The notes: generated from the letters alone by a model not told the origin. DNA of 64,000 bases from Pseudomonadota bacterium (GCA_023391335.1 JAEWBG010000019.1:23439-87438); one strand, 5' to 3'; positions 41,140-52,603 are shown, counted from the first letter of the stretch. Program-made: numbers and translations.

Positions 41140-43323
41140 TTGATCCTCATTTTCGCCATCGACACGCCACTTAGGCGGACATTCGACTACCTCGCCCCCG
41201 CTGGACTGCGCGTAGATGACGTCATTCCAGGCCAACGCTGGTGGGTGCCGTTTGGCCGCCGCCAGGTCGTGGCGATCCTGCTGGGACGCAGCGAAATCAG
41301 CGATGTGCCACAAGAAAAGCTGCGCCACGCGATCGCACCTGTGGAGCCCGATCCGACCTTCGATAAGGGCTTGCTCGAACTCCTGGCGTGGGCAGCCGAT
41401 TACTACAGGCATCCGATCGGGGAGGTCTTCGCGGGAGCCTTGCCGGTGCTTCTGCGCAGCGGAACGGCAATCGCCGAAGAAGAGGTGTTTTGGGAACGCG
41501 TTGCGGACGCAGATGCCGCAGCGCTCTCCAAGCGCGCGGCGCGCATGCGAGCGGTACTTGCGCATCTTGAGAATGGCCCGACGGCGGAGTCACAGCTTCG
41601 AGCTGCCACCGAATGCTCTCGCGACATTCTGCGAAGCCTTGAGGAACGCGGATTCATACGCTCCTTCCGTCAGCCGAAGAACGATGCGGCGAACAGCTCG
41701 ACTGCGAATGCCAGCCAGCCGCAACTGAACGATGCTCAGCGGGCCGCCGTCGCCACGATCACGGACAGTCTCGGTGGCTTCGCGAGTCACTTGCTATTCG
41801 GGGTGACGGGAAGCGGCAAAACGGAGGTCTACCTACACGCAATCGAAGCGGTGCTTGCGCGCGGACAACAAAGCTTGGTGCTCGTGCCCGAGATCGCCCT
41901 GACGCCGCAGTTGATCTCGCGATTTCGCAATCGCCTCTCCACGTCCATCGCGGTGCTGCATTCGGCGCTCACGGAACGCGAACGCCTGATCGCATGGCGC
42001 CAAGCACGCAGTGGCTCGGCACGCATCGTGATCGGAACGCGCTCTGCAGTGTTCTCGCCGTTCGAGTCGTTGGGCCTGATCATCGTCGATGAAGAACACG
42101 ATGGCTCGTATAAGCAGCAAGAAGGCTTCCGCTATTCGGCGCGGGATCTCGCGATCATGCGAGCGCAGCGCTGCAAAGCGCCTGTCGTACTGGGTTCCGC
42201 GACACCTTCACTCGAAACTCTGCATCGCAGTGAACGACATACTCAATCGCTGCTGCGATTGAAGGAGCGCGCAGCCTCTGCGCAGCCTCCGCGCATCGCG
42301 TTGATCGATTTGCGAACATCGCCTGCATCTGCGGGCATCTCAACTCCCGCTCTGCTCGCTATGCAGCGTCATCTGCAGGCGGGCGGACAGGTGCTGCTGT
42401 TCTTGAATCGGCGCGGCTATGCGCCGGTGCTGTTTTGCCCGCAGTGCGGATGGTCGGCGCATTGCCCACGATGCGACGCGCATCTGACCATTCACGGCGC
42501 GTCGCGACGGCTCATTTGTCATCACTGCGCGACAGAGCAGAGTCCTGTTGAGATTTGCCCGAGCTGCAATGCCGCCACGAAGCCAGTGGGTCAAGGGACT
42601 GAACGCATCGAAGAAACGATCGCGCAAACCTTCCCCGGCTTTCCACTTGCACGCATCGACCGCGACTCGATGCGACGCAAAGGAGAACTCGAGGCAACGC
42701 TCGCGCGCGCAGCACAGGGCGAGCTGCGGATTTTGGTCGGCACGCAGATGCTGACGAAGGGTCACGACTTCCCGAACGTCACGCTCGTCGTCGTGCTCAA
42801 CGCAGATCAGGGACTGTTCAGCACGGATTTTCGCGCCAGCGAACGCTTGGCGCAGACGATCATCCAAGTGGCCGGCCGCGCGGGACGCGCCGACAAACCA
42901 GGCGAGGTCCTGATTCAGACGGAATATCCAGATCATCCTTTGCTCAAGCAGTTGCTCGAAGGCGGGTATGAAGCATTTGCCTCAGCAGCCCTGGTCGAGC
43001 GTGAAAAGAGCGGCTGGCCGCCCTACGCGCGGATTGCTCTGCTTCGTGCCGAAGCGACGCACCCCACCGCCGCGATGCGATTTCTCAAATCCGCTGCCGA
43101 CGCTGCGGAAGCACATCGCGTGCGAAATGTGGAATTGCTCGGACCCGCTCCCTCCGCGATGGAACGCCGCGCCGGACGATTCAGAGCACAACTCCTGGTG
43201 CTCGCGCCCTCTCACGGACCCATGCAGAAATTCTTGGGCAACTGGCTTAGTGACGTCGAAACCCTGCCATTCGCGAAACAAGTGCGGTGGTCGATTGATG
43301 TGGATGCGATGGATTTGGGTTGA
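41140..43323 (+). CDS. priA: Primosomal protein N' (replication restart helicase)
   Basis: 727-residue superfamily 2 helicase that reloads the replisome at stalled forks. The N-terminal DNA-binding part begins LIFAIDTPLRRTFDYL; Walker A is GVTGSGKTE, Walker B is VDEEHDGSYKQ, and the zinc-binding cysteines run CPQCGWSAHCPRC, then CHHC and CPSC. The start TTG at 41140 is the only usable one next to the conserved N-terminus; a TGA lies upstream in frame. It is divergent from the ECF sigma gene. Confidence 0.95.
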   Translation: MILIFAIDTPLRRTFDYLAPAGLRVDDVIPGQRWWVPFGRRQVVAILLGRSEISDVPQEKLRHAIAPVEPDPTFDKGLLELLAWAADYYRHPIGEVFAGALPVLLRSGTAIAEEEVFWERVADADAAALSKRAARMRAVLAHLENGPTAESQLRAATECSRDILRSLEERGFIRSFRQPKNDAANSSTANASQPQLNDAQRAAVATITDSLGGFASHLLFGVTGSGKTEVYLHAIEAVLARGQQSLVLVPEIALTPQLISRFRNRLSTSIAVLHSALTERERLIAWRQARSGSARIVIGTRSAVFSPFESLGLIIVDEEHDGSYKQQEGFRYSARDLAIMRAQRCKAPVVLGSATPSLETLHRSERHTQSLLRLKERAASAQPPRIALIDLRTSPASAGISTPALLAMQRHLQAGGQVLLFLNRRGYAPVLFCPQCGWSAHCPRCDAHLTIHGASRRLICHHCATEQSPVEICPSCNAATKPVGQGTERIEETIAQTFPGFPLARIDRDSMRRKGELEATLARAAQGELRILVGTQMLTKGHDFPNVTLVVVLNADQGLFSTDFRASERLAQTIIQVAGRAGRADKPGEVLIQTEYPDHPLLKQLLEGGYEAFASAALVEREKSGWPPYARIALLRAEATHPTAAMRFLKSAADAAEAHRVRNVELLGPAPSAMERRAGRFRAQLLVLAPSHGPMQKFLGNWLSDVETLPFAKQVRWSIDVDAMDLG

Positions 43324-43327
43324 TGTG

Positions 43328-43412
43328 GTGAGCGAGTGAAGCGTGAGGGAGTGAATCGCGTAGCATTGTCCTTCTGAACGCGACAGCCCTCACCCACTCA
43401 CTCCCTCACTTT
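43328..43412. repeat. Solo palindromic repeat related to the 30-kb array
   Basis: GTGAGCGAGTGAAGCGTGAG runs on as GGAGTGA, then about 35 bases, then CCCTCACCCACTCACTCCC and TCAC. The ends are an inverted repeat built on GTGAGGGAGTGA/TCACTCCCTCAC, the same arms seen in the array at 29996-30703. It fills most of the priA-argS gap. Confidence 0.65.
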
Positions 43413-43495
43413 CTCGCCCGCGCAGTCGCACAGGATCTACACACACCTGCATCCGTCACATAGACTCCAACAGTCCCACTAGCCGCCCCCGATCC

Positions 43496-45184
43496 GTGAA
43501 ATACCAAGTTGAACGACTGGTGCAGGCCGCGCTTGCCACCCTGCCCGCCGATGTATTGCCCGCTGATATCGTGAAGCCCAACGTCGACGTCGAGCGCACG
43601 CGCGATGCTGCGCACGGCGATTTCGCGACGAACGTCGCACTGCAGTTGGCTAAGCCGGCGCGACGCAATCCGCGTCAATTGGCGCAGGCGATTGCAGATG
43701 CACTGCCCGCCAGCGAATTGATCAGCAAGGTCGAAATTGCGGGCCCCGGCTTCATCAACTTTCATTTATCCGCGAGCGCATACCAGCAAGAGTTGGCGCG
43801 CATTCTCGATCTGGCGGGAACGTACGGCTACAACAAACGCGGCGCTGGCCAGAACACAGTGGTTGAGTTCGTCTCCGCCAATCCGACTGGCCCGCTGCAT
43901 GTCGGACACGGCCGACAAGCTGCACTCGGCGATGCCCTTTGTGCGTTATTGCAGACGCAGGGATACAACGTCAGCCGCGAGTTCTACTACAACGACGCAG
44001 GCGTGCAGATTCAGAATCTCGCGGTCTCGGTGCAAGCGCGTGCCAAGGGCCTTAAGCCCGGCGATGCGAACTGGCCCGAGGCTGCTTACAACGGCGATTA
44101 CATCCAGGACATCGCCGATGACTTCCTCGCGAAGAAGAGCGTGCACGCATTCGACGGTGAGGCGGTCAAAGCAAATGGCAAGGCGGACGACCTCGACTCG
44201 ATCCGTCGCTTTGCTGTCGCTTACCTGCGCCACGAGCAAGACATGGATCTGCAGAAGTTCGGTCTGCGGTTCGACATCTACTATTTGGAATCGAGCCTGT
44301 ACTCGGACGGCAAAGTGGATCAGGTCGTGCATGCGCTCATCGCCAAGGGCAAAACCTACGAGAGCGAAGGCGCGCTGTGGTTGCGCACTACCGACTACGG
44401 CGATGACAAAGACCGCGTTATGCGCAAATCGGACGGCACCTACACTTACTTTGTGCCCGACGTCGCTTACCACGTGACGAAGTGGGATCGCGGCTTCGTA
44501 CACGCCATCAACATCCAAGGAAGCGATCACCACGGCACGACAGCGCGCGTTCGCGCTGGATTGCAGGCACTCGATATCGGCATTCCTAAGGACTATCCGG
44601 CCTACATCCTGCACAAGATGGTGCGCGTGATGCGCGGCGGGGAAGAAGTGAAAATATCCAAGCGTGCCGGCTCGTACGTCACGTTGCGAGATTTGATCGA
44701 ATGGGTCGGGCGCGATGCGGTGCGTTTCTTTTTAGTTTCGCGCAAAGCCGATTCCGAATTCGTGTTCGATATCGACCTGGCGCTCGCGCAAAGCGAAGAA
44801 AATCCGGTGTACTACGTGCAGTACGCACATGCTCGTGTGTGCAGCGTGTTTCGGCAACTGCAAGAAAAGGGCATGACGCACGATCGCGAAATCGGCGAAC
44901 GCAACGTCGAGCGATTGAATGAGCCGCACGAGAAAGCGCTGATTCGCCGGCTCACGTATTTCCCGGAACTGCTGGAGACTGCGTCGGAGGCGCTCGAACC
45001 CCATCAGCTCGCGCACTACTTGCGAGATCTCGCGGGCGATTTTCACACCTACTACAACGCCCACATCTTCCTGGTGGACGACATCGGTTTGCGCAATGCG
45101 CGTTTGAATTTGGTCGCGGCCACTCGCCAGGTGATCGAGAACGGCCTGAAGCTGCTCGGCGTCAGCGCCCCCGAGCGCATGTAG
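43496..45184 (+). CDS. argS: Arginyl-tRNA synthetase
   Basis: 562-residue class I synthetase that charges tRNA-Arg. The HIGH-type site is [13 protein letters not shown] and the KMSKS-type site is the degenerate [10 protein letters not shown] usual for ArgRS; the N-terminal additional domain and the C-terminal anticodon-binding DALR domain are complete. It starts with GTG. A 222-residue reverse-strand frame at 43946-44614 is a shadow. The SPOR gene follows 47 bases later. Confidence 0.97.
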   Translation: MKYQVERLVQAALATLPADVLPADIVKPNVDVERTRDAAHGDFATNVALQLAKPARRNPRQLAQAIADALPASELISKVEIAGPGFINFHLSASAYQQELARILDLAGTYGYNKRGAGQNTVVEFVSANPTGPLHVGHGRQAALGDALCALLQTQGYNVSREFYYNDAGVQIQNLAVSVQARAKGLKPGDANWPEAAYNGDYIQDIADDFLAKKSVHAFDGEAVKANGKADDLDSIRRFAVAYLRHEQDMDLQKFGLRFDIYYLESSLYSDGKVDQVVHALIAKGKTYESEGALWLRTTDYGDDKDRVMRKSDGTYTYFVPDVAYHVTKWDRGFVHAINIQGSDHHGTTARVRAGLQALDIGIPKDYPAYILHKMVRVMRGGEEVKISKRAGSYVTLRDLIEWVGRDAVRFFLVSRKADSEFVFDIDLALAQSEENPVYYVQYAHARVCSVFRQLQEKGMTHDREIGERNVERLNEPHEKALIRRLTYFPELLETASEALEPHQLAHYLRDLAGDFHTYYNAHIFLVDDIGLRNARLNLVAATRQVIENGLKLLGVSAPERM

Positions 45185-45204
45185 TAGATGCCTTTCCTAT
45201 CCTC

Positions 45205-45230
45205 CATCCGCTAGTCACCAGTCACTAGTC
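45205..45230 (+). repeat. TATCCGCTAGTCAC-family repeat before the SPOR gene
   Basis: CATCCGCTAGTCACCAGTCA followed by CTAGTC ends one base before the SPOR-gene ATG. The same 25-35 base sequence, in the same orientation, ends just before dprA and rlmJ and forms the right end of the element at 16111-16304. Confidence 0.7.
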
Positions 45231-45231
45231 C

Positions 45232-45795
45232 ATGCCCCGCGACTACAAGAACACCAAACGACGTTCATCCGCTTCCGGAATGTCCGCGCTAGCCACGTTC
45301 ATTGTGGGCCTTGCACTGGGTCTGAGCGTCGCGTTGGCCGTTTATCTCTACGACCGGCGCCCCGCAGCGATCAAGAACGCGAGCATCGCCCCGATCGCCA
45401 AAGAAGAAGCGGCATCACCGAAGGACAAGCCCGCGCCGGCTTCGCAGCAGGAAGAGACTCAGTTCGACTTCTACGACATGCTACCGAAGTACGAAGTCGT
45501 GATTCCCGAAAAAGACGGCAAAGTCACCCCGAGCGCCGAAGCAGGACCGGTCGAGAAACCCGGTGCTTACATCCTGCAAGCGGGTTCATTCCGCAATCAA
45601 TCCGATGCAGATCGCGTTCGTGCTCTGCTCGCGATGCAAGGTGTGGAATCGAAGATTCAGAAAGTCACCGTCGACAAAGATACGTGGCACCGCGTCCGCG
45701 TCGGCCCGATCACCAACCTGCAAAAACTGGAAGACACTCGCAGCAAGCTCCGCGCCGCGGGCGTTGATGCGCTGATGATCAGGGTTGGAGAGTAA
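45232..45795 (+). CDS. SPOR domain-containing membrane protein
   Basis: 187 residues: short basic cytosolic start, one transmembrane helix (about 20-41), a Pro/Ala/Lys linker and a C-terminal SPOR domain (about 110-185) beginning GAYILQAGSFRNQSDADRVR. SPOR domains bind denuded peptidoglycan at the division septum. The argS-SPOR pairing resembles argS-ftsN of many gammaproteobacteria, so an FtsN-like division role is likely. The ATG is directly preceded by a dispersed repeat instead of a clear ribosome site. Confidence 0.9.
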   Translation: MPRDYKNTKRRSSASGMSALATFIVGLALGLSVALAVYLYDRRPAAIKNASIAPIAKEEAASPKDKPAPASQQEETQFDFYDMLPKYEVVIPEKDGKVTPSAEAGPVEKPGAYILQAGSFRNQSDADRVRALLAMQGVESKIQKVTVDKDTWHRVRVGPITNLQKLEDTRSKLRAAGVDALMIRVGE

Positions 45796-46027
45796 GAATC
45801 GGAGTAACACAAAGAACACAAAAAGAAATAGTTACGCCGGAGAAGAAGCAATTTGCCGCAGAGAACGCAAAAAAGAACGCGTGAAATATCCTTCTTCCTT
45901 GCTGACGGCGTTCCAATCGCATCCAATTGGTCGGGTACACAGTGGTGAGCTGCACCATTCGCGCGCGATGCGCTTTCACTTCATCACCACATCACTTCTT
46001 TTGCGATCTTTGCGTTGCGTCCGGCTC
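45796..46027. repeat. Intergenic region with dispersed GCAGAGAACGC-type repeats
   Basis: Contains AACACAAAGAACACAAAAAG (45808-45827), TTGCCGCAGAGAACGCAAAA (45852-45871) and, near 45980-46025, CTTTGCGTTGCGTCC on the opposite sense. These words recur at 60967-60989 and 63803-63840. No gene is supported. The stretch separates the convergent SPOR and regulator genes. Confidence 0.55.
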
Positions 46028-47392
46028 TTAATCATCTGCCAGCTGCCGGAAATCGACTCCGAGCGATCTGAGCTTGCGATACAAGTGCGTGCGTTCCATG
46101 CCGACACGCTTGGCGAGTTGACCGACCTTGCCGTTGCACAAGATGAGTTGCTGTTGCAAATACGCACGTTCGAAATGTTCGCGCGCTTCGCGCAGCGGCA
46201 GCGCGAGGAGATCCTGCTTCACTAGCGGCTCATTCGTCGGCGCATGCGTGGCGAGTTCGCGCTCGATTTCTTCGAGTTTGATTTCTTCCTCGCCGCCGAG
46301 GATCAGCAAACGCTGCACGAGATTCTTGAGTTCGCGAACATTGCCGGGCCAAGGATAGTTGCGCAGGCGATTTTGCGCGGCCACACCGAACTTTCTGAAC
46401 GGTAAGTGCTGTTCGTCGACCAATCGATCCACGTAGTGGCGCAGCAGATCGGGCACGTCCTGCGAATATTCGCGCAACGGCGGCACATTGAGCGTGATCA
46501 CGTTGAGCCGCGACAGCAGTTCCTGACGCACGCCGGATCCGGTTTCGGTGCCGAGAAAACGCGAGGTCGCCGAGGCGATGATGCGAATGTTCAATCGAAT
46601 CGGAGTCGCGCCGCCTACGCGCGTGAACGAATGCGTCTCCATCGCAGCGACCAACAAACCCTGCGCTTTGAGCGGCAAATCTTCGAGCCCATTGATAAAT
46701 AGGATGCCGCCGCTGGCCTGCTCCAGAAGACCCGGACGCACACCGCCCGCGCCTTCGGTGCCATGAAGAGCAGCCGCAGCGCCTTCATCGGTGACACCCG
46801 TAGCGACCAACTGCACGAACGGACCTGCCGCGCGCGGACTGAGCGAATGAATGTATCGCGCGAATGCTTCGCGTCCGGTCCCCGGCTCGCCCACGATCAA
46901 CACGGGCGTTTCGTGGGGCGCGATTTGCTGCACTTGTTCGCGCAACGCCTGCATTGCGCGGCTCTTGCCCACGGGTGCAAGCAATGGAGGCACGAGCGAG
47001 CGGCCCGACTGCTTCCGGCTGCGTCCGGACTCGAGTGCACGCTCGACAGTGCGCAGTAGTTTGGCCAGCGAGAGCGGCTTTTCGACGAAATCGAAGGCAC
47101 CGAGGCGCGTCGCTTCCACGGCCGTTTCAACCGTGCCGTGTCCCGACATCATCACGACAGGGCACGACGAGCCAGCAGGTTCGGCCCATTCACGCAGCAA
47201 GGTGATGCCATCCGTGTCGGGCATCCAGATGTCCAGCAGGATCAGATCCGGATCGTGCAACGCACGGCTAGATCGCGCCTCGGCAGCGTTCGCCGCGACG
47301 TCGACCTCGTAGCCTTCGTCGGCGAGGATCTCTTTTAAAAGCCCGCGAATTTCCGCTTCGTCATCTACGACCAATATGCGCGCTGCACTCAT
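46028..47392 (-). CDS. NtrX-like response regulator with degenerate AAA+ domain
   Basis: 454 residues: receiver domain (about 5-118, phosphorylated Asp54 in LLDIWMPD), AAA+ domain (about 141-375) and C-terminal helix-turn-helix ([19 protein letters not shown]). The AAA+ part has lost key features: Walker A reads GEPGTGRE with Arg174 in place of Lys, the GAFTGA loop that touches sigma-54 is absent ([13 protein letters not shown] about 209-221), and Walker B reads [11 protein letters not shown] with Asn234-Gly235 in place of Asp-Glu. So it probably cannot hydrolyse ATP or activate sigma-54, and may act as a plain DNA-binding regulator. It overlaps the kinase gene by four bases. Confidence 0.9.
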   Translation of the reverse strand: MSAARILVVDDEAEIRGLLKEILADEGYEVDVAANAAEARSSRALHDPDLILLDIWMPDTDGITLLREWAEPAGSSCPVVMMSGHGTVETAVEATRLGAFDFVEKPLSLAKLLRTVERALESGRSRKQSGRSLVPPLLAPVGKSRAMQALREQVQQIAPHETPVLIVGEPGTGREAFARYIHSLSPRAAGPFVQLVATGVTDEGAAAALHGTEGAGGVRPGLLEQASGGILFINGLEDLPLKAQGLLVAAMETHSFTRVGGATPIRLNIRIIASATSRFLGTETGSGVRQELLSRLNVITLNVPPLREYSQDVPDLLRHYVDRLVDEQHLPFRKFGVAAQNRLRNYPWPGNVRELKNLVQRLLILGGEEEIKLEEIERELATHAPTNEPLVKQDLLALPLREAREHFERAYLQQQLILCNGKVGQLAKRVGMERTHLYRKLRSLGVDFRQLADD

Positions 47393-49611
47393 GCACGTTC
47401 TCTCCTCGGCCCGATTCTGCGATCGCGAATAGGACTGCCGATTCTGATTTCCGCAACGAGCGGCAGCTCGATCCGAATGCGAGCGCCGCCACTTCGAGTA
47501 TTCTCCGCCTCAATCCGACCGCCGTGTTCTTCGACGATCTTCTTGACGATCGCAAGGCCCAGCCCCGTGCCCTTAGCCTTGGTGGTCACGTACGGATCGA
47601 AAACCTGCCCGATCACATCCGGCCTGAACCCTGGGCCGTTATCTTCAACAGTGATCTCGGCCATTTGCAAACCATTCTTCTCCAGAGCACGCGTGGTCAC
47701 TTGCACGTGCGGATCCGACGCGCCTTCCAACGCCTCGATGGCATTCGAGAAGAGATTGTTCATGATCTGGCGCACACGGCCGCGGTCGGCCTCGATTTCC
47801 CCCAATTTCGGATCGAGTTCGAACCTGGGTTTGCCCGTCCCCTGAGCACGATACAGCTCGGTGACTTCTCTGATGAGCTGATTCAAGTCGAACTTGGACA
47901 CGTCCATCGCCGGCGCGCGTGCATATTCGCTGAAGGCATTCACCATTTCCTTCATTGCTTCGACTTGCTGGACGATCGTATGAGTCGCGCGATCGAGGAC
48001 TTGCGCGTCCGATTCGTTCATCGAATCCATCAGCTTGCGACGCAGCCGTTCTGCCGAGAGTTGAATCGGCGTCAGCGGATTTTTGATCTCATGCGCCAAG
48101 CGCCGCGCGACCTCGCCCCAGGCCGCATCGCGTTGGGCCTGTAGCAGCGCCGTGATGTCGTCGAACACCATGACGAAACCGCCGCCGCTTTGATTCTCGC
48201 CGGACAGCGTGGTGCAAGCACACATGAGTACCCGACGCGCAGACTCCGCTTGCAGGACGAGTTGCTCGCGCCACTCCCGATGACCTGCATCGAGGTGCGC
48301 CGCGCATGCCGTCAAGAACTGCCCCAAGAGAGTCTTGTCGGCTTCATCCTGCGCCACGGACTTGCCGACGATCTCATCGACATTGGTGCCTAGGATCGAA
48401 CATGCGGCTTGGTTGGCGGTGCGAATCGCGCGATCGGGCTCCAGCGAGATCACCCCGGTGGATAGACGCGCCAAGATCACCGCCAAATTGGCGCGTTCCG
48501 CTTCGACGGCCTGCTGACTCAGTTGCGCTTCCTGGCGTGCGCGCGCCAGTCGCTTCGTCATGTCGTTGAAGGAGTGAATTAGGATGCCCATCTCATCGTG
48601 CGAAGTGAGTGGCAATCGCGTATCGAAATCGCCTTGCGCAACGGCCTTCGTACCGGCCACTAGATCCTGCACTGGCCGCACCAGACGGCGCGCAGCCCAG
48701 AACGCGCCGTAGAGAGCTGCGAACAATGAGAGCAAGAGCACCAACGTCAGCGTGAGCGTGAAACTAACCTTCAATGGCTCGCGAAGGCGCGCCTTCTCGG
48801 CATAACGTTGATAAGAAGACTCCACCGTATCGGCCAGCTCACCGAGGCGCCTTTCGATCGGATAGATCGCCTGCAGCATGCGCGGTTCAGCGCCAGGCAC
48901 GAGTAACGGCACCCGCACTGCCGTGCGTACGAGATACCCGCCACCCGCTAGCGGTTCGAGCGTCACATAATCGTGACCCTGACGAACTTGCATGATGACT
49001 TCATCGCTCACCGGCAGCGACACGGTCTCGCCGAGTCGCTCGGACACGGTGGCGAGGATGCGGCTGTTGGAGCCGATGAGCATGAGCTCTGTGGCTTCCT
49101 GCTCGCGACGCAAATCGTCCAACGTACTGATCGGCTCGACCGCATTCATTCCGACTCGGTTCGCGATGGTTCGCGTGCGGTCGAGGTAATCGCGCATCCG
49201 CAGGTCGAGCGCGGCGCGCGACAGAGTCAGTGCGTCCTCCAACCCCTGGCGGATTTCGACGTGGAACCAACTGTCGATGCCGCGGTTGAGAAACACCACG
49301 GAGAAATAAAACACCAGCAGGAGCGGCGCCATCGCGAGCGTGGCCGACATCCACACCATGCGCGCTTCGAGGCGCGAACCGACGACGCGCTTGCGCCAGT
49401 CCCGCACCAATTGGGCCAAGCGGCCGGCGATGAGAATCAGCAGAACGATCAACCCAGCGACGTTGACCGCGAGAATGAGCGGATGCAGATCGCTGAAGTG
49501 GCCGGACTGCTGCACCGTCTGCGCCATGATGAGCAGCGCAGCAACCCACAGTCCCGAACCGATCAGGATCAGTATCGAGACGAACGCGCGCTTTAGAGCT
49601 GCGGGGACCAT
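47389..49611 (-). CDS. NtrY-like membrane sensor histidine kinase
   Basis: 740-residue kinase with two N-terminal helices, a third before a periplasmic sensor region (about 115-285), a further helix and HAMP domain (about 290-360), PAS (about 375-490), a phosphoacceptor His in [20 protein letters not shown] and a catalytic domain with [18 protein letters not shown] and KGTGLGLAI. It pairs with the NtrX-like regulator, four bases of overlap. The pair is known elsewhere to respond to nitrogen or redox conditions; the signal here is unknown. Confidence 0.92.
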   Translation of the reverse strand: MVPAALKRAFVSILILIGSGLWVAALLIMAQTVQQSGHFSDLHPLILAVNVAGLIVLLILIAGRLAQLVRDWRKRVVGSRLEARMVWMSATLAMAPLLLVFYFSVVFLNRGIDSWFHVEIRQGLEDALTLSRAALDLRMRDYLDRTRTIANRVGMNAVEPISTLDDLRREQEATELMLIGSNSRILATVSERLGETVSLPVSDEVIMQVRQGHDYVTLEPLAGGGYLVRTAVRVPLLVPGAEPRMLQAIYPIERRLGELADTVESSYQRYAEKARLREPLKVSFTLTLTLVLLLSLFAALYGAFWAARRLVRPVQDLVAGTKAVAQGDFDTRLPLTSHDEMGILIHSFNDMTKRLARARQEAQLSQQAVEAERANLAVILARLSTGVISLEPDRAIRTANQAACSILGTNVDEIVGKSVAQDEADKTLLGQFLTACAAHLDAGHREWREQLVLQAESARRVLMCACTTLSGENQSGGGFVMVFDDITALLQAQRDAAWGEVARRLAHEIKNPLTPIQLSAERLRRKLMDSMNESDAQVLDRATHTIVQQVEAMKEMVNAFSEYARAPAMDVSKFDLNQLIREVTELYRAQGTGKPRFELDPKLGEIEADRGRVRQIMNNLFSNAIEALEGASDPHVQVTTRALEKNGLQMAEITVEDNGPGFRPDVIGQVFDPYVTTKAKGTGLGLAIVKKIVEEHGGRIEAENTRSGGARIRIELPLVAEIRIGSPIRDRRIGPRRERA

Positions 49612-50165
49612 GTGTACCAGTCGCTACGCTGCCGCCAGTCGTCTGCCCAAAACAGGACTAGACGCAGGGCATCGGGAATCGTACGCACATCCAAGTTGGC
49701 CCGCACGCTGATCTCGTGTCGTTGATCCGGCGCGACCAGCGCCTTGTCCAAAATCGGCAGTCCGCTGATCACTCGTATCGCATCGAGCGCGGAGTCGAGC
49801 GTTGCATACGAGGTTTGTTCGCTGCTGTTGAGATTGCGAACCAAGTAGCGTTCGCTCAACGCGTGATAGGCGAGTTGGTAGTCCTGACCCAACGCTGCAA
49901 CGGTTTCGTCCAACCAATAACTACGCTCGCGCTTCACCACGATATCGACATGCAGGGTGAGCGGTGCACCTTGGCGGATCGCTTCGCGCGCTCCCTCCGG
50001 CAAATCGAATTCCAACGTGGCATTGAGCTGATAGACACCTTCGTTGGGCTCCACGTAAGCAGAACGGACTTCGAAACGCGTGGTGTCTTGGGAATAGGCA
50101 TGCGATGCAAATAGCACCACGCAGACGCCCGCGAGAATTCGCAGCATCAGCGAGCGGGCAAGCAT
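49593..50165 (-). CDS. DUF4390 domain-containing exported protein
   Basis: 190 residues with a signal peptide (ending HAYSQ before DT) and a DUF4390 domain: [26 protein letters not shown] start and [28 protein letters not shown], ending [18 protein letters not shown]. Always found next to rsmB and the NtrY-like kinase in this order, suggesting linked function, which is not known. Start ATG 50165 is chosen; 50195 and 50147 are alternatives. The next gene overlaps its 3' end by 19 bases. Confidence 0.87.
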   Translation of the reverse strand: MLARSLMLRILAGVCVVLFASHAYSQDTTRFEVRSAYVEPNEGVYQLNATLEFDLPEGAREAIRQGAPLTLHVDIVVKRERSYWLDETVAALGQDYQLAYHALSERYLVRNLNSSEQTSYATLDSALDAIRVISGLPILDKALVAPDQRHEISVRANLDVRTIPDALRLVLFWADDWRQRSDWYTWSPQL

Positions 50166-50274
50166 GAGCGCGTCGCGCTGTATCACGCAGTGCATGCACC
50201 GAAAAACGAAGTGTCGGCCAAAAGGAACATCTATACCTTTTACTTACATCCGCACCGTTCGACAGGCGTCGAGC

Positions 50275-51603
50275 TTAGCGGAGATCTTTTTGGAGACACG
50301 CATAATAAAAGCCATCCATTGCGTCTGTCCCGGCGGCGATTCGATATCCCACTTCCTGCGTCAAATCTTTGTCGTTTATACCCAGAATCGCGCGCGTCAC
50401 ATCCTTTGCATCCGAGGTCTCGCGCAGAAAGGGACCTACCACCTCGGCGTTTTCGGCGCTGAACGCTGAGCAACTTGCGTACACCAGACGTCCGCCCGGA
50501 TTCAGCAGGGGCCACATCGCGCGCAGCAACTGAGATTGGCGACGTGCAAGCTCTGCGATGTCCTCAGGCCGCCGCAGCAACTTCACATCGGGATGACGGC
50601 GAATCACACCTGTCGCCGAACACGGAACATCGAGCAAGATCCTGTCGAAGCGTCGACCATCCCACCATTGCGCGGGTTCCGCCGCGTTGCCCACTCTTAA
50701 CGTAGCAGTGAGTCCAAGGCGCTCGAGGTTCTGCTGGATCCGCACCGTGCGCTCCGACGAAATGTCGACGGCGACGAGCTCCGCAATGCCGGGCTGCAGC
50801 TCCAAGAGGTGACAGGTCTTTCCGCCAGGCGCGGCACACGCATCCAGGATGCGTTCACCCGCTGCCGGGTCGATGAGCCTTGCGGCCCATTGAGCGGCTG
50901 CGTCTTGAACCGAGATCAAACCTTCGCCAAAGCCGGGTAGTTCATTCACGTCGACCGCACGCTCGAGGCGCAGCCCTTCGGGATAACGTGCTACTTGCGC
51001 CACGGCAAATCCTCGGGCCGCCAGAGCCGTCCGATACTCCTCGACCGATACGCGCCTCGTGTTCACTCGTATCCAGAATGGCGGTCGTTCATTGTTAGCT
51101 TCGAGAATCGCCGCTGCCTGAGCGCCCCAATCGCAAGTCAGCTGCTTCACGAGCCAACGTGGGTGGGACGTTTTCAGCGCGAGATCCCTATCGATGCTCT
51201 CCAATAATCCAACGCCTTCACGCTGGTAACGCCGCAGTAGCGCATTGATCAATCCGCTTGCTCGCGGCTGACGCAGGATCTTGGCGGCATTCACCGTCTC
51301 CATGACGGCAGCATGCGCGGGAATGTCTGTCTGCTGCAGCTGACACAGACCCACGATCGCTAAGCCGTGAATTTCAGGATCGAGCCGCTGCGAGGGCTTG
51401 CTGAGTAATGTGCGTAAGAGTGCGTCGAGGCGCACGTACCAGCGGATGCTGTCGTAACACAACGCGCGCAATAGCCCACGATCTTGATCGCGATCGACCG
51501 ATGTCAGCGCGATAGCGAGCGCTTTATCGAGCGACTGACCTTCGAAAGCAACCTGGGCGACGACACGCGCAGCGTGCGCTCGAACTCGTGCAGAGGCGCT
51601 CAC
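50275..51603 (-). CDS. rsmB: 16S rRNA (cytosine(967)-C(5))-methyltransferase
   Basis: 442-residue enzyme that methylates C967 of 16S rRNA. An N-terminal NusB-like RNA-binding domain (about 1-140) precedes the methyltransferase domain with the SAM motif [16 protein letters not shown] and the catalytic Cys in [16 protein letters not shown]; the second Cys is in [11 protein letters not shown]. It overlaps fmt by four bases. Confidence 0.95.
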   Translation of the reverse strand: MSASARVRAHAARVVAQVAFEGQSLDKALAIALTSVDRDQDRGLLRALCYDSIRWYVRLDALLRTLLSKPSQRLDPEIHGLAIVGLCQLQQTDIPAHAAVMETVNAAKILRQPRASGLINALLRRYQREGVGLLESIDRDLALKTSHPRWLVKQLTCDWGAQAAAILEANNERPPFWIRVNTRRVSVEEYRTALAARGFAVAQVARYPEGLRLERAVDVNELPGFGEGLISVQDAAAQWAARLIDPAAGERILDACAAPGGKTCHLLELQPGIAELVAVDISSERTVRIQQNLERLGLTATLRVGNAAEPAQWWDGRRFDRILLDVPCSATGVIRRHPDVKLLRRPEDIAELARRQSQLLRAMWPLLNPGGRLVYASCSAFSAENAEVVGPFLRETSDAKDVTRAILGINDKDLTQEVGYRIAAGTDAMDGFYYACLQKDLR

Positions 51604-52538
51604 CCCAGCACCGCGGACTGCAACTCATTTGCGCGCGCGAATTCCGCTGCCCTGATGGGCTTACGCCCCGCTTGTTGCACTTTCAACAGGCGCAAAGTCC
51701 CTGCGCCGGTCGCCACCGTGATTCCTTCGGCACCCGCTGCGACGACTGAACCCGGTACGGCCTCAGCGGAGGTCGAGCTCGGTTCCGCCTCCCAAATCCG
51801 CAATTGCTCACCCTGCCAACGGGTTTCGGCAATCGGCCAAGGAATGAATGCGCGGATCTGCCGATCGATCTGCGCTGCGCTCTGATGCCAGTCGATGCGC
51901 GCTTCTTCTTTGCTGATCTTGGATGCGTAAGTCGCACCCTCGCTCGGCTGCGGATGCGCCTCGAGCGTTCCGGCCGACAACTGCTCTAGTGCAGTCACGA
52001 TCGCCTCGGCACCCAGCGATGCAAGGCGATCGTGCAATGACGCAGTCGTATCGCGCGCGCCAATCTCGATTTGGCGCTTCAGCAGCATCGGGCCGGTGTC
52101 CAAACCCGCATCCATTTGCATGATGGTGATGCCGGTGTGCGTGTCGCCCGCCAGAATCGCCCGATGGATCGGCGCAGCGCCTCGCCAGCGCGGCAATAGC
52201 GATGCATGGATGTTGAAACATCCGTGGCGCGGCACGCTGAGCACGGATGTGGGGAGAATGAGCCCGTACGCCACCACCACCATGACATCGGGTTGGAGCG
52301 CAGCGAGCGCTTCAAGTTGAGCAGCATCGCGCAGCGTGGAAGGCTGAAAGATCGGAAGTTGGTGTTCGAGCGCGCATTGCTTCACGGCGCTCATCGTGAG
52401 TTGCCGACCGCGGCCCGCTGGCCGATCGGGCTGGGTGTAGACACCGACAATTCGATGCTGGGAGGCGATCAGCGCCCGCAATGGCGCAACCGCGAACTCC
52501 GGCGTGCCGGCAAACACAATCGACAAAGAAGAGGTCAC
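51600..52538 (-). CDS. fmt: Methionyl-tRNA formyltransferase
   Basis: 312-residue enzyme that formylates initiator Met-tRNA. The N-terminal formyltransferase core contains [12 protein letters not shown], the catalytic [18 protein letters not shown] (Asn, His in NIHASLLP) and the [11 protein letters not shown] loop; the C-terminal OB-like domain follows. It starts with GTG 52538. Upstream def is 65 bases away, and rsmB follows with a four-base overlap: the usual def-fmt-rsmB order. Confidence 0.96.
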   Translation of the reverse strand: MTSSLSIVFAGTPEFAVAPLRALIASQHRIVGVYTQPDRPAGRGRQLTMSAVKQCALEHQLPIFQPSTLRDAAQLEALAALQPDVMVVVAYGLILPTSVLSVPRHGCFNIHASLLPRWRGAAPIHRAILAGDTHTGITIMQMDAGLDTGPMLLKRQIEIGARDTTASLHDRLASLGAEAIVTALEQLSAGTLEAHPQPSEGATYASKISKEEARIDWHQSAAQIDRQIRAFIPWPIAETRWQGEQLRIWEAEPSSTSAEAVPGSVVAAGAEGITVATGAGTLRLLKVQQAGRKPIRAAEFARANELQSAVLG

Positions 52539-52603
52539 CGCGCGCCCGCCGTTCGCATCGAAGAAATTGGAGTGGAGCGAGCCAGAAGGCTCGCCAATGC
52601 CTG

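Noticed and set aside
43946..44614. 222-residue reverse-strand reading frame inside argS
   Set aside because: It lies fully within a well-supported argS and has no recognisable motif; a shadow of GC-rich codon use.
48973..49596. 207-residue plus-strand frame antisense to the sensor kinase
   Set aside because: Composition (His, Gln, Glu, Arg) is that of an antisense shadow and the kinase domain is unambiguous.
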